Assembly (NCBI GenBank): GCA_019925095.2
Contig: CM034415.1
Span: forward strand, 6,109,001 to 6,173,000
From: Dendrolimus kikuchii
Lineage: Eukaryota; Arthropoda; Insecta; Lepidoptera; Lasiocampidae
DNA length: 64,000 nt
Reading direction: 5' to 3'
The translations under genes were made by a program, and so were the position numbers. Positions 12,301 through 20,728 of the stretch are shown in pieces; the first letter of the stretch is position 1, and each line of letters begins with the position of its first letter. The notes beneath the pieces were generated by a model, which did no database searches, had not been told where the DNA came from, and saw nothing but the letters and a program-made list of their open reading frames with translations.

Positions 12301-15300
12301 ATACTCTTTGAAAGATCATCAACCTTCGGAATATGAACTGAATTCGTAATGCTCATATCAGATTCGTCTTCTCTCATCACTACATGTGTCATGTTGAGAT
12401 CAACCTCTATATAACCAGACATATCTCGCATATTAAATGGACCATGACATATGACATTACTTTGCACTCTACCTATATCTTTCTCAATTTCATCTAAATC
12501 ATCTCCTTCTGATAGTGGTTGCACATTTGAGAAATTAATATTCATACCTTCTGTCACTTCCATGTTTGTTAAAGCTAAGTCATCGCCAAATACTTTACTT
12601 TGATGATCTGTGAATGTGCTTAATTCAAATTTAGTTTTAGGAGCAGTGAGTTTATCAAGAGAAGCTGCAGTCATTTCAAAAGGGGCAAAATTTACATTTT
12701 GAATGGAATGATTCATGTTTAGGCCACTACGATTATCCATAGTGGTAATGAGGTCAATGGCCTCTACTTCCTCAAATTGCTGGTCAAATATTTTCTTTCC
12801 CAGAGATACAACTGCTCGTGCGGGATGCATTTCTGAATCATTGCCTGATGACTCCATAGACTTGTTGTGCTCTTCATAGAAATTTTTCCATGTTGTTGTT
12901 GCTTCATTTGTTACAAATTCTCTGAAAATTAAGTAAATTAAATATGCATATTAATTTTATTGTAATCTTATCTATTTTCTACACCACCAGCTTCGCCAGA
13001 TAAGTTAAATATATATACTTTAAATTATATGGCTTGGAATATATCACTATAATGGCCGGTTCATAGATTTTACTACTTACATTTACTTGTCTTACCATTT
13101 GTTGAATTTTGACATTACTTGTGTGGAACTTATGTCAAATTTAAACTGATATTAAGGCAAATGAACAGTCAATATGTTGTAATTGTCAGTAAGGTATAGG
13201 TAAAAGCCATAAGTGATAAGACCACTGCCTACTGTTACCAAGTATTGTAACTACACATTTTTTATAATTGTTTATTTTGATGATTAATAAAATGATATCT
13301 ATTACAAAAAAACACAATGGCGTAAAATGGAGACCTATGTGGCGACCTAGTGCTGTCAAAGTAAATGATGATAAAAGAAATCGTAAGTTAGTGAAATAAA
13401 CACTCTTTTTATTTTATCTATCTATATCAATAGAATAATTCAATGTAAAAAAAATTATGAAGGACACTTACGCGACGCCAGTCCGTTTCGAGAAGCTGAC
13501 GCGGCGGCTCTTGACTGTATCAGTGGGTGTAGCCACATTGAATTCTAACTCTGAGAAAGGGGTGCGTGGAGGCCGCTGACTCTTTAGGATAGATGAGCGC
13601 CGTTTTCTACTGAAATAGGATTTTACTCAAGTTCAGGTCTGAAACATATTTTGTGCACAAAGCATATGCAGAACAGGTAGCAGAAGAATTATCACTGCTG
13701 TGCTCACGATTGCCCCTGCTCACATTCATTTTTATTTATTCCAGGAATTCAGCAGACAGGTAGATGGCCCACTTGATGCAAAGCAGGTACCATCGCCTAT
13801 GGACATTTGCAACACCAAAGGTGCTACAAATGTGTTGCTGGTCTCTTAAGGGATGCGCATTATATATGATATTTAGATGTAAGACGCTTTATTGTTCAAC
13901 AAATGCACATAACATATTCATTTCATCGGCACCCTTATCATCATTAAGTACATACATACATAACTTCACGCCAGTTCCCTTGCGGGGTAGGCACGAACAA
14001 CAGAGTGCCATTTAGGCTTATTCTTACAACATATTCATTTCATGGGCACCCTTATCATCATTAAGTGTATAATTGTATTAAACTTTGACACAAAGATGAC
14101 AAAATTGTGCATCAAATTGTAATAATCTTTTTTTTATTTTTATTGCATGACTTCAGCAAACAGGCAGACGGCCCACTTGATGGAAAGCAGTTACCATCGC
14201 CTATGGACATTTGCAACTCTAAACGATACAAATGCACTACTGCTCTCTTAAGGGAGATTGGAACCTGGTCACTAATGCCAGAACACAACCCAAGGTTGTT
14301 ATGGTGACATACTCTAGACAAGGGATGGTACCCATCCAGTCGGGCAAATACTTTACCACCTAGCTGTGGGTGGATTTGTCACCTCTTACGACAGGCCGCC
14401 TGGCCGCAGTTAATTGTATTCTTTCTCCATTCTTGCACCTATTGTATTATATTCCTATATATACCACTAGATGGCACTACAATCGATAATCCTATAATTT
14501 CCACTAAGTGGTACTTATAAGTTAAAACTTGTTCTACATTGGAATAAAGGGGAAGTCAGAATAAAATGACAGTTTAAAAAACTTATATATAAACAATTTA
14601 TAATCTATGCCATTCACATAATAACTTCATGCGAGATTCACATAATATGATCATAACTTGTGGTTTCATTTATGCTCTTATGATCTTGTCCGTGTGATGT
14701 ATTTATTCAGCAATATTGCCCAGTGCCATCTTAAGTGAAGTTAAGTGCACTAAATGGAAACTAATTATAATTTTTAATATCTCTGTGCCACTGGATGGTG
14801 TTAGTTTCCATACAATTTTTTAATTTACGATTGTGTAGGGGAGATTCACTGGGATGGGATAAAGTCAGCCAGGAGAAATACAATAGGTGAATGTAATTGG
14901 CAGGTGGGACAGGGAAGATAGCGTAGGCAGAGGGGCAAGTGGGCTATCAGAATTCTCAATCATCTATGAAATACAATAAGCTCAAGTCTAACCACTTCAC
15001 ATAAATTCACATTTGTGAGAGTATAGTATCTCACTGATCAAGCCAGACCAGAGAGCTGAAATCAAAATAGTCATTCCAGTGAAATGATTTGATACAAGTT
15101 ATTACAGGAGTGGATGGATGCAGAAGTCGTGGAAGGCCACGACACATCTTCCATGATCAAATTGATCGTGTACTAGCAGAAGGTGATGTCAGGAGCCGTA
15201 AGAACAGACGAGCGTGCATGACAAGAGTTATGAATGTCAAAGAAGCAAGTGAGGTGTGTAAGAATAAACCTAAATGGCGCTCTGTTGTTCGTGCCTACCT

Positions 15301-16360
15301 CGCAAGGGAACTGGCGTGAAGTTATGTATGTATATATGTATGTATTACAGGAGTATTTATTTTAATTTTAAAGTAACATATTTATTGTTGGTTTTATTAA
15401 AATTTATGTTTTACTAATTTTTCATTACTTAATTAACAAAATTGGGTTGTATTGGTCTTACACCAAAAGGAAAGTTTGCACTGAAAGTCAGTGTTGTGTT
15501 GGATATAATTCCAGCACAATAATATGCTGACTGCAAACCTTGTTTGCTGAAACACAGTGTACAAATTCTCAAAATATGCTCTGTGTATAAAAATGTATAA
15601 AGAATGTAATGTATGTACATTGCTATTTCTTCAAATAAAGTTTTTCTTTTTGTTTATTTATTTTTCTTTCTTTCAGTTTGACTCTACCAGGTCCAAATTA
15701 TGCTTGTGAGTGTATGTCATAAACAATATCATGGAAAAAAGTACTAAGGAATAAGAATTGTCTGGTAAAAAGTATTATTTGTAAATCACTCTCCATAAAT
15801 TAAAGGACAAGGGCACTACATCAACAACTTTCTGGTTCTTAACTCTCTTCATCTGGCCCTAGCATGCCACCATGCACAAGACATCAGTACACTAGGTTGG
15901 AATATGTCCTAGTTGATGCATTGAGCAGATTCTCATTGAAATCTGACCGGAAATAAAATAAATTGCGACAAAATACAATAAATAAAATGAAAAACGCTAA
16001 ACAAAATATTCAATTACTTTTTTTCAAAATTTAATCATTTCGGATTGATTTTGTCTACATAAAAATATGGACACTTAATAAGAAAGAACAACGCATTACA
16101 AGCTTCATCATATGAAACCATGTATTGTATACCTTTCTGCAGTAAATCTGGAAAGGCTACAAGTTTGGTGCGGACTATACCCACGTAAATGTTACACGAA
16201 TATACATTTTTATCGTAAGTGTTCAATAGATATCATACAAACTTACTTTCACGGTATAGCTAAGGATCATTGCTAATAATTATTAACTTATTGTCAAGCC
16301 TGAAACTTACGTAGCGGCAGCCGAGGCGTCAGTCCCTCTACTCGTATTAGTATCATCCAT
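152..16360 (-). CDS. KNL1: KNL1/Spc105 kinetochore scaffold, five exons, 3' end outside window
   Basis: KNL1 is the outer-kinetochore scaffold of the KMN network. It binds PP1 near its N-terminus, recruits BUB3-BUB1/BUBR1 through phosphorylated MELT repeats, and docks on the MIS12 complex through C-terminal RWD domains. Exons seen here are 16360-16311, 13609-13472, 12921-6388, 3850-3678 and 369-152. All junctions are GT-AG and phase-compatible (phase 2, 2, 2, 1), giving about 2371 residues before the open end. Human KNL1 is about 2340 residues, so length and layout agree. Diagnostic content is SILK and RVSF motifs in exon 2, a dozen or more MELT-like modules in one giant exon, and RWD-like sequence in exons 4-5. 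Human KNL1 also encodes its repeats in one giant exon. The gene would often be annotated as uncharacterised because the repeats are poorly conserved. The identity is inferred from motif order, not from an alignment search. Confidence 0.9.
909..1172 (-). repeat. repeat A copy 1 (poly-A-tailed ~310-bp family)
   Basis: The minus-strand copy ends in a poly-A run, seen here as poly-T at 909-922. Repeat A sense strand runs from TCCGTGCAGGAACGG through GGTGGTAGGGCATTTGCC, GTTCCGGCATTAGTGACC and CATAGGCGATGGTAACC to CTCCTGCAAT plus poly-A. The first ~35 bases contain GCAGGAA and TTTCCTGC, which can pair as a short hairpin. Here the distal part is broken by a duplicated 22-bp stretch (GGGCAAATGCCCTACC). 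It is a SINE or the 3' tail of a non-LTR element; I cannot name the family. Confidence 0.8.
1173..1480 (+). mobile_element. tRNA-headed SINE with RTE-like tail
   Basis: The head GGTAGCGTAATGGCTAGCGC followed about 30 bases later by GGTTCGATCC looks like tRNA-derived RNA polymerase III A and B boxes. The body contains GTGAAGGAAAACATCGTGATG and a tail AGCAGTGGGACATTAATGGG, of the kind found at the 3' ends of insect RTE elements and SINEs that use them. A poly-C run (1414-1431) lies inside. It is not a functional tRNA gene, because no acceptor stem closes around the boxes. Confidence 0.65.
1677..1966 (+). repeat. repeat A copy 2
   Basis: Near full-length plus-strand copy from TCCGTGCAGGAACGG to the A-rich tail at 1957-1966. 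It lacks only the GGTGTTGCAAATGTCC segment near the 3' part. Confidence 0.85.
2108..2375 (+). mobile_element. SINE B: tRNA-headed SINE with (ATT)n tail
   Basis: The head has CTGTGGTTGAGCGGGCTAAG and, about 40 bases on, the B-box-like GGTTCGATTCC. It continues through GTCTGGGTGTCTGGGATCGG and GCGTAACTTGCTTAATTTGG to a TTATTATTA microsatellite tail. The same family recurs at 18825, 24000 (interrupted), 45834 and 57960, which argues against a single-copy tRNA gene. Confidence 0.7.
3420..3622 (+). mobile_element. Helitron-like non-autonomous fragment
   Basis: Contains CTACTAAACCGATTTTAAAAA and TAGAGAGCTACGTTAACAGG and ends in a GC-rich stretch closing in GCCGCTAG followed by T. Many copies of this element type end in CTAG-T just after a short GC hairpin, matching the Helitron 3' rule (CTRR, insertion before T). 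It ends 56 bp from KNL1 exon 4. Confidence 0.45.
3678..3850 (-). CDS. KNL1: KNL1 exon 4: start of the RWD module
   Basis: 173-bp exon between acceptor GTGTTAG and donor CAAG|GTACGC. The first base (G) completes a Gly codon with the GG left by exon 3; 57 codons follow, and a final G carries into exon 5. The peptide SQECEWESCSGDTWCFRLLH then a hydrophobic strand matches the pattern at the start of the vertebrate KNL1 RWD region: a Trp-containing lead, then a beta strand with alternating hydrophobics. It is very rich in Arg, Ala and CpG, unlike exon 3. The domain call comes from pattern and position. Confidence 0.75.
3868..4225 (+). mobile_element. Jockey-type LINE C-terminal fragment, frameshifted
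   Basis: The plus-strand translation contains SNIEIIRFQNKVLKGIVNAP, then WYIRSSDLHRDLKV, then in a shifted frame HVNVEAIQLLDN. This is the typical C-terminal end of insect Jockey-group reverse transcriptase ORFs. At least two frame changes and stops make it a pseudogene. It begins about 18 bases from the KNL1 exon 4 acceptor. Confidence 0.7.
4861..5235 (-). repeat. tandem repeat, three units of ~110-120 bp plus a partial unit
   Basis: Units begin near 4864, 4984 and 5102, with a partial fourth at about 5211. Each contains GCCACCTACCGGTTC, AAACCATCCGGGAACCCAC (or variants) and GATTAGGAGGATTCTAGAAC. Single or paired units of the same sequence occur at about 26860-26960, 31030-31250 and 52000-52140. 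The tandem unit is therefore an internal, variable-copy part of a dispersed element. Confidence 0.75.
5660..6356. mobile_element. two Helitron-like non-autonomous elements
   Basis: The first (about 5663-5880) starts CTAGCTGCGCCCGCGGCTTC, the reverse of a 3' end, and contains TTTCATCAAAATCCATTCAG. The second (about 5920-6356) ends GGACGAAGTCGCGGGCATAT then TCTAG-T, with a GC hairpin just before the end. Both patterns fit the Helitron 3' rule. No Rep/helicase coding sequence is present. Confidence 0.5.
6388..12921 (-). CDS. KNL1: KNL1 exon 3: giant exon with MELT-like module array
   Basis: This 6534-bp exon opens after TTTTCAG at 12922 and is read in frame through the Met at 12857; that ATG is internal, because exon 2 joins in frame. 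It ends ATGGG|GTGAGT; the TGA at 6386-6384 lies inside the donor. MELT-like modules: DISMTQALP, NISITQAVP, NISLTEAVP, NISITQAA, several copies of GNMSMTQAIP, then DISITQALP. Single motifs occur earlier (NMEVTEGM, DMSITNSV) and later (DISMTKNL). Nine of about twelve core modules carry T-x-x-[F/Y] some 8-10 residues upstream (for example QTMLF, QTVVF, KTIVY), as in vertebrate TxxOmega-MELT units. That T usually follows R/K-R/K-Q. The C-terminal part has basic clusters (SPKKKNKKPG) suitable for nuclear import and several SP/TP sites. Otherwise it is acidic, Asn/Ser-rich and probably disordered. Confidence 0.9.
10303..11560 (-). repeat. 198-bp coding tandem repeat inside KNL1
   Basis: The start of the GCTTGxGTCA motif recurs at 10303, 10501, 10699, 10897 and 11095, exactly 198 bp apart, then at 11290 and 11491 (195 and 201 bp). 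Each unit encodes 66 residues with one MELT-like module and a linker rich in Lys and Ser. Units at 10501 and 10699 differ at only about three positions by eye, which implies recent expansion or gene conversion. Confidence 0.95.
12922..13471. other. KNL1 intron 2 with a MITE copy
   Basis: Between about 13040 and 13205 lies a copy of a short inverted-repeat element (TGAATTTTGACATTACTTG, then AAGGCAAATGAACAGTC). Related copies are at about 17690, 17990, 24760 (interrupted) and 44175. The rest is AT-rich with nothing recognised. Confidence 0.6.
13472..13609 (-). CDS. KNL1: KNL1 exon 2: PP1-docking SILK and RVSF motifs
   Basis: 138-bp exon from acceptor CTATTTCAG to donor GTCGC|GTAAGTG. It encodes RKRRSSILKSQRPPRTPF near its start and KSRRVSFSKRTGV near its end. 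RRSSILK and RRVSF are the paired SILK and RVSF motifs that recruit PP1 at the KNL1 N-terminus, and the spacing of roughly 30 residues fits. In vertebrates Aurora B phosphorylation of the Ser in each motif blocks PP1 binding; both Ser here have Arg at -2 or -3. The first base completes the AC of exon 1 to give Thr, and the terminal GC joins the A of exon 3 to give Ala. The exon is too short and too interrupted to be seen as a long ORF. Confidence 0.92.
13740..13853 (-). repeat. repeat A, truncated copy
   Basis: Only the 3'-most ~115 bases of the family are present (GTTCAGCAGACAGG-type sequence through CTCTTAAGGG). It breaks off into unrelated sequence. Confidence 0.75.
14128..14446 (-). repeat. 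repeat A, near full-length copy
   Basis: Runs from the poly-T/GCATGACTTCAGC end to TTCTCCATTCTTGCACC. Several substitutions relative to the other copies show that it is older. Confidence 0.8.
14845..15060. repeat. repeat C copy
   Basis: Shares an arrangement with 20150-20425 and 33320-33610: GTGGGCTATCAGAATTCTCA-type sequence, then a block with ACACAATTAGCTCAA-like sequence, then TCACTGATCAAGCC-type sequence. No coding capacity was recognised. Confidence 0.5.
15085..15345 (+). mobile_element. non-LTR retrotransposon 3' tail with (TATG)n
   Basis: Encodes a C-terminal retroelement peptide containing SRGRPRHIFHDQIDRVLAEG, NRRACMTRVMNVKEASEVCK and KWRSVVRAYLARELA, then a TGA and a GTATGTAT microsatellite. 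The same tail occurs at 13955 (-), 21668 (+), 24841 (-) and 46706 (+), each abutting TATG repeats. These are 5'-truncated LINE insertions, probably of RTE or Jockey type. Confidence 0.7.
16311..16360 (-). CDS. KNL1: KNL1 exon 1: start codon exon
   Basis: The ATG at 16360-16358 (context CAAAATGG) begins MDDTNTSRGTDASAAA, and the exon ends in AC before donor GTAAGTTTC. With the T of exon 2 the junction codon is ACT. It is placed by splice phase and by the short acidic lead that precedes the SILK motif in other KNL1 proteins. It is the weakest of the exons because it is short and carries no motif. Confidence 0.7.
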
Positions 16361-17068
16361 TTTGAGAAACCTTTTATTTTTATTGTTCTTAAATTACAAA
16401 ACTCAATCTTTAAACGTTTATCATTATATTTATTTCACTTTGTCTACAGTTTAGTAATTTAGCACGAAAACAAAACAACTCAAATTAAACAACGGCTCCG
16501 CTCATTTAAAAGTTGGATGACATAAATTTGACGTGTAATTATTAATATTGCCAAGTGTAAAAATTATATAATACCATTTATTTAGCACGATTAAACTTAG
16601 AATACATAGATTTTGTCGTTTATAAATTATTTTGCTTTATTTAACTAAATATTTTCATTTTTTTATATTATTTTAACAATGTATTGAGGTAAACTTTATA
16701 AAAACAATAAGTTGAGTTCGTTATATTGTATAAAAATAAAAGATCAGCAAAAAAACTTTAGATTTGCTGAGAGAAAATAGAATCATTTTTATCTCAATTA
16801 GAATTTCCAAGTTTAGGGTAAGGTCCGAAATTCCTTAAAATTTCAGAATAATAACTGAAGTATTAGGTATTTTCTGAAAGACGACTCGAGCTACTCATGT
16901 AGGCTATAATGAAGTAGAAGCTTATTTATTGTATTATTATATTTTTTAAGGGGCGATTGTGCTAGGTATTTTTCTTCCATGATTGAAAGGTAAATATCAA
17001 AATAAGACTCTTGGTGCGGAATGAAGCCCTAGTCTAAATTAAATTCTAAAAAAAAAGAGAATGTATAC
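16361..17068. other. KNL1 5' flank
   Basis: AT-rich. KNL1 transcription presumably starts within the first few hundred bases, but I see no clear TATA or initiator. An AATAAA on the minus strand near 16925 could serve the small ORF at 17069-17185. Confidence 0.35.
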
Positions 17069-17185
17069 TTACAAAATATAAACCACACAAAACGCTGTGA
17101 TGGACAATAACGTCGTATAAATACAGCAAAGAACTAGCCAGACGAGTGTAATTGCATAATATTCTGAACCCGCAGGCACAGACAT
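17069..17185 (-). CDS. candidate 38-residue single-pass membrane micropeptide
   Basis: ATG at 17185-17183 to TAA at 17071-17069. A short polar start (MSVPAGSEYY) is followed by about 27 hydrophobic residues (ITLVWLVLCC...FCVVYIL), a good single transmembrane segment. Local base composition is richer in GC than the flanks. The stop overlaps a near-perfect splice donor (TTTT|GTAAGTAT), so this may instead be a first coding exon continuing elsewhere. I do not recognise a family. Chance is possible at this length; the membrane character and context are the only support. Confidence 0.3.
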   Translation of the reverse strand: MSVPAGSEYYAITLVWLVLCCIYTTLLSITAFCVVYIL

Positions 17186-17565
17186 TACATACTCAACTAT
17201 TTAATTTTGAACAATTATTTTCTCACATATTTTTTACTTTAAATTTTGTAATTTTACTTTTCGTTCAAGACATTAAAATGATGTCATTTTGCTAAGTAAA
17301 TAGATTATGGTTTTTAATTACGCTGTCAGAATTCTACTGTCATTTCAATCAGGTTTAAAGTAGATTTTCACGTGGAGCGCTTATAACTACTTCTAATTTA
17401 AAATAATTATGTATGACGAAATCTCGAAACATTTATCATAGTATCAAAGCAAGCAGAAAATTATGTTTGTATAACGTTTATGTTTCGGCAATAAAATAAT
17501 TTCTCTCTCATAAAAACCTTATTTGACATTATTAGTTAATATCACAAACTACTACGTTACTATGT

Positions 17566-18170
17566 TAATATACTGGTCATAAACATCCAATCGTTCGAAA
17601 TAATTTGTCTCAGTCACTGAAGTATTATAGAGGTCCATGGTCTCAGTATGAAAGTTCTATATATACCGTATTAGGTTAATTATATCCGGTCCTATATATT
17701 CATTCACTTGCCCTACCATCCATCGGTGAAATTTTGACATTATAGTTGTATGGAGCTAATGTCTAATTTTAATCGATTAATAAGGCAAATGAACAGTCGG
17801 TAAGATAAGAGAAACCAGGCCTGAAAGTGGTAGGATATATACATATATGTCTATAGATACTGGGTATGTTAAAATACTGGCCATAAACATCCAATCGTTC
17901 GAAATAATTTGTCTCAGTCACTGAAGTATTATAGAGGTCCATGGTCTCAGTATGAAAGTTCTATATATACCGCATTAGGTTAATTATATCCGGTCCTATA
18001 TATTCATTCACTTGCCCTACCATCCATCGGTTGAATTTTGACATTATAGTTGTATGGAGCTAATGTCTAATTTTAATCGATTAATAAGGTAAATGAACAG
18101 TCGGTAAGATAAGAGAAACCAGGCCTGAAAGTGGTAGGATATATACATATATGTCTATGGGTAAGATAGT
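17566..18170. repeat. tandem duplication, two ~304-bp units
   Basis: CATAAACATCCAATCGTTCG occurs at 17578 and again at 17882, 304 bases on. Nearly every base between repeats, through CAGGCCTGAAAGTGGTAGG and ATACATATATGTCTAT. Each unit contains a whole copy of the short MITE (TTGCCCTACCATCCATCGG to AAGGCAAATGAACAGTCGG). Only a few substitutions separate the units, so the duplication is recent. Confidence 0.9.
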
Positions 18171-18824
18171 ATACTTTGAGGTAAGTAGCAGGGCTATGCT
18201 ATAAAATACTTTTGAAAATTAATACAACAAGTTTTACAGAGACTTTTTTATTTAATCTGTTTCCATTTCAGAACTACATGTACTGCAAAGCGATATGGAA
18301 GTGATTGTACAGGTCGAAACAGAAGGAGACCGACGTTTCCTGCAAGAAATATTAAAAGCATTATGATATACAATAGGGGTTAGCGAGGGACGCCAGGATA
18401 CGAGGCGCGCACAGGATAGACTAGGCGATTGTTGGAGAGTTTCTTTTGTCGTTTCTTCTCGTACAGCCAGAATATGTTACGAAACGGCAGTAAATAATGT
18501 AGGTCGCCTAAAGATTCCGGGCCAGGTCCGCCGGGAGAAGCCCCGGGCGGGTGATAAAATGCCCATCGGGCATTAATTAGTCCATTGTTGTCGCCCTCTG
18601 GCTTGTATCATTAGATTCAACCCTTTTCATGGCAGTAGACCAACTGAGGTAAAACCCCTAGGGACCTACGTAGAGCAGGTTGCCTCCGCGCTTGAGCGCT
18701 TTCGATAAACCCCAGTGAAGCTGTAAGGCCTTAGGTAAGTACCAGCAGCATTAAAAATGGAGGATTATAGACCAACGAAGCTTTTAATAAATTCCCACAA
18801 TAAATGACACCATGTGTGTGCTCT

Positions 18825-19050
18825 GGTGGTTTAAGCGTGAATCCATCTAATCTAATGGAACACAGGTCTGGAGTTGATTATCGGCCGGGTAAATTTCATT
18901 AGCGAAATTTCCGCTATTTTCTCTGTCCTGGGTGTCTGGAATCTGTACCAAGTGGTTGTCTGTTGTAAATTAAATACAAATAACAAGCGTATCTTGCTTA
19001 GCTATGCAGTATACAATTTACTGTCTGTCAGCCGATTAAAAAGAAAACTA
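18825..19050 (+). mobile_element. SINE B, divergent copy
   Basis: Matches SINE B in order: GGTGGTTTAAGCGTGAATCC, GTCCTGGGTGTCTGGAATC, GCGTATCTTGCTTAGC, GTCAGCCGATTA. The B box is degraded. Confidence 0.55.
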
Positions 19051-19564
19051 AATTGTGAATGCCAAGAAGTTGTGTGTAAGCTTCTTGGTGAATGCATTTG
19101 TTTATGTCTTGGGTTTAAGCTGGCAGAGGAGTTGCAGTAGTAGACCTTCAGCCCGAATTCTATCAAAAGAGAGAAAAAAGGCAAGCAGCTAAAATATGTA
19201 CACCGAAATGAAGTGTGTTTCTCTCTTTTCTCTTTTTTTACAAGCTTTTATTTAACTTGCAATGGATGTACCTATGTATGTATGTAAGTTCGGGTGGAAT
19301 CTTGCAAGTTAAATTTGACCAACTTCCCGGTTTCCGATTGACCTGAAATTTTGCACACATATGTATATAGCGTGACAATGCAATAATATGGTACCATGGA
19401 GCTGATATGATGATGGAGTCTGAAGGTGGCCATAGGAACTCCTGTACTAAACAAGATAGACCCGTCGTGTTTGAGATCGTTTTACTTGTCTTGGCTAGCA
19501 CTCTGCTGCTACATGATATCCATGATCTCAAAAGCTTGTATTTAAATTGAAAACCTTTTTAAAA

Positions 19565-19840
19565 AAGCTTTTTTTTTCACCTTATCCCAATTATTTGGGG
19601 ACAGCACAATATGTCTCTTCCTTCCACGCTCCTCTATACCGACATACGTCTGTCACACCATGAAACATCATTATCATACTTCACACAATCCACTCATCTC
19701 TATTTTTGGTCTACCTTTACATTTGTACCCATCCATCTTGTAGTTTAACATTCTTTTTGTCACGTGACTGTCATCCCTCCTCCTCATTACATGCCCATAC
19801 CACCTTAATCTTCTTCCTCTCAATTTTTCAGTCACGTGTG
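19565..19840 (-). mobile_element. LINE reverse transcriptase C-terminal relic
   Basis: The minus strand encodes WYGHVMRRRDDSHVTKRMLN and DGYKCKGRPK, the usual post-RT tail of CR1/RTE-type LINEs. Stops and frame changes are present. Confidence 0.5.
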
Positions 19841-20149
19841 TTTACTAATTCATAATTATTTTTCGTACTTCTTACGATTATTCTTTTGTAATTTTTTTTT
19901 ATTAGTTGTTCTTTTTTTCATTCTCTTCCTATTTTCTTGTATTGTTTCTGTCTCGTCGTTGCTCTCGCTCTCGTAAAATTCGGTACTATCACCTGTCTTC
20001 TTTTCGGAGTCTATTTTACGCTTTCTTTGCTTTCTATAAACCTCCCGTGAGTCTTTAGGGACTACTTTCCAATATCCTCTTCCTGCTCGTGTTTTCTATG
20101 GACAAAGACTGTGATGAAATTGGACATAGTTCGTCTCATTTTAAATTGC

Positions 20150-20425
20150 GAAGCTGGCAACAGGCAGACGGCCCACCTATTGGTAAGTGGTTGCTATCAC
20201 TATAGACGTTTTTAAAATCAGTAGTGAAGACAAAGCGTTAAGGGTTGAAGGGTAGGGAAGATGGTAAAAGAGGTTGGAAAAGTGGGCTGGATTCTCACTA
20301 ATCGTACGAAACACAATTAGCTCAAAGCTAACTGGCGCATTACGCCGATGTTTTTTGTCTGCGTGGTATCGCACTGGTCGAGCCGGCCCAGTATGCTCTA
20401 ATCAAGATAATGATTTCAGCATGAC
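20150..20425. repeat. repeat C copy
   Basis: Shares TCGTACGAAACACAATTAGC-type and GCACTGGTCGAGCCGG-type sequence with 33320-33610. It also starts with GAAGCTGGCAACAGGCAGAC, as that copy does. Confidence 0.55.
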
Positions 20426-20454
20426 TCTACCACGTCAGAAATTGCTTACGTACA

Positions 20455-20728
20455 GCAAATAGGCTAACGACCCACCGGATGGAAAGTGCTTACCGTGGCC
20501 TTTGGAAATATGTAACACTAGTCGTGCTACAAATACGCTGCCGGCCTCAAAAGAGGTCTGGAGCCTGGGTACAAATGCTAGAACATAACCCAGTTATAGT
20601 GGCATATGCTACACCGGGAGTGGTGGCCATCCAGTGGGGCAAATGCCCCAACACCTGGACGTGGATTGTATTGTCGACAGGTCGCCCGGTCGCGGGAATA
20701 TCTCCTCCTCCGTTCCTGCACGGATAGT
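20455..20728 (-). repeat. repeat A, divergent copy
   Basis: Full-length in outline, from an ACGACCCACCGGATGGAAAG-like end to CCGTTCCTGCACGGA, but with many substitutions. Confidence 0.7.

Larger units (their letters stand above)
13610..16310. other. KNL1 intron 1 with repeat insertions
   Basis: Contains repeat A (13740-13853 and 14128-14446), a LINE 3' tail (13955-14030, minus), a repeat C copy (about 14845-15060), and a longer LINE tail (15085-15345, plus). From 15346 to 16310 the sequence is AT-rich and I recognise no gene. Confidence 0.6.

Noticed and set aside
12855..12857. ATG 12857 as the KNL1 start codon
   Set aside because: The frame is open upstream to an acceptor at 12922 and joins exon 2 carrying the SILK and RVSF motifs.
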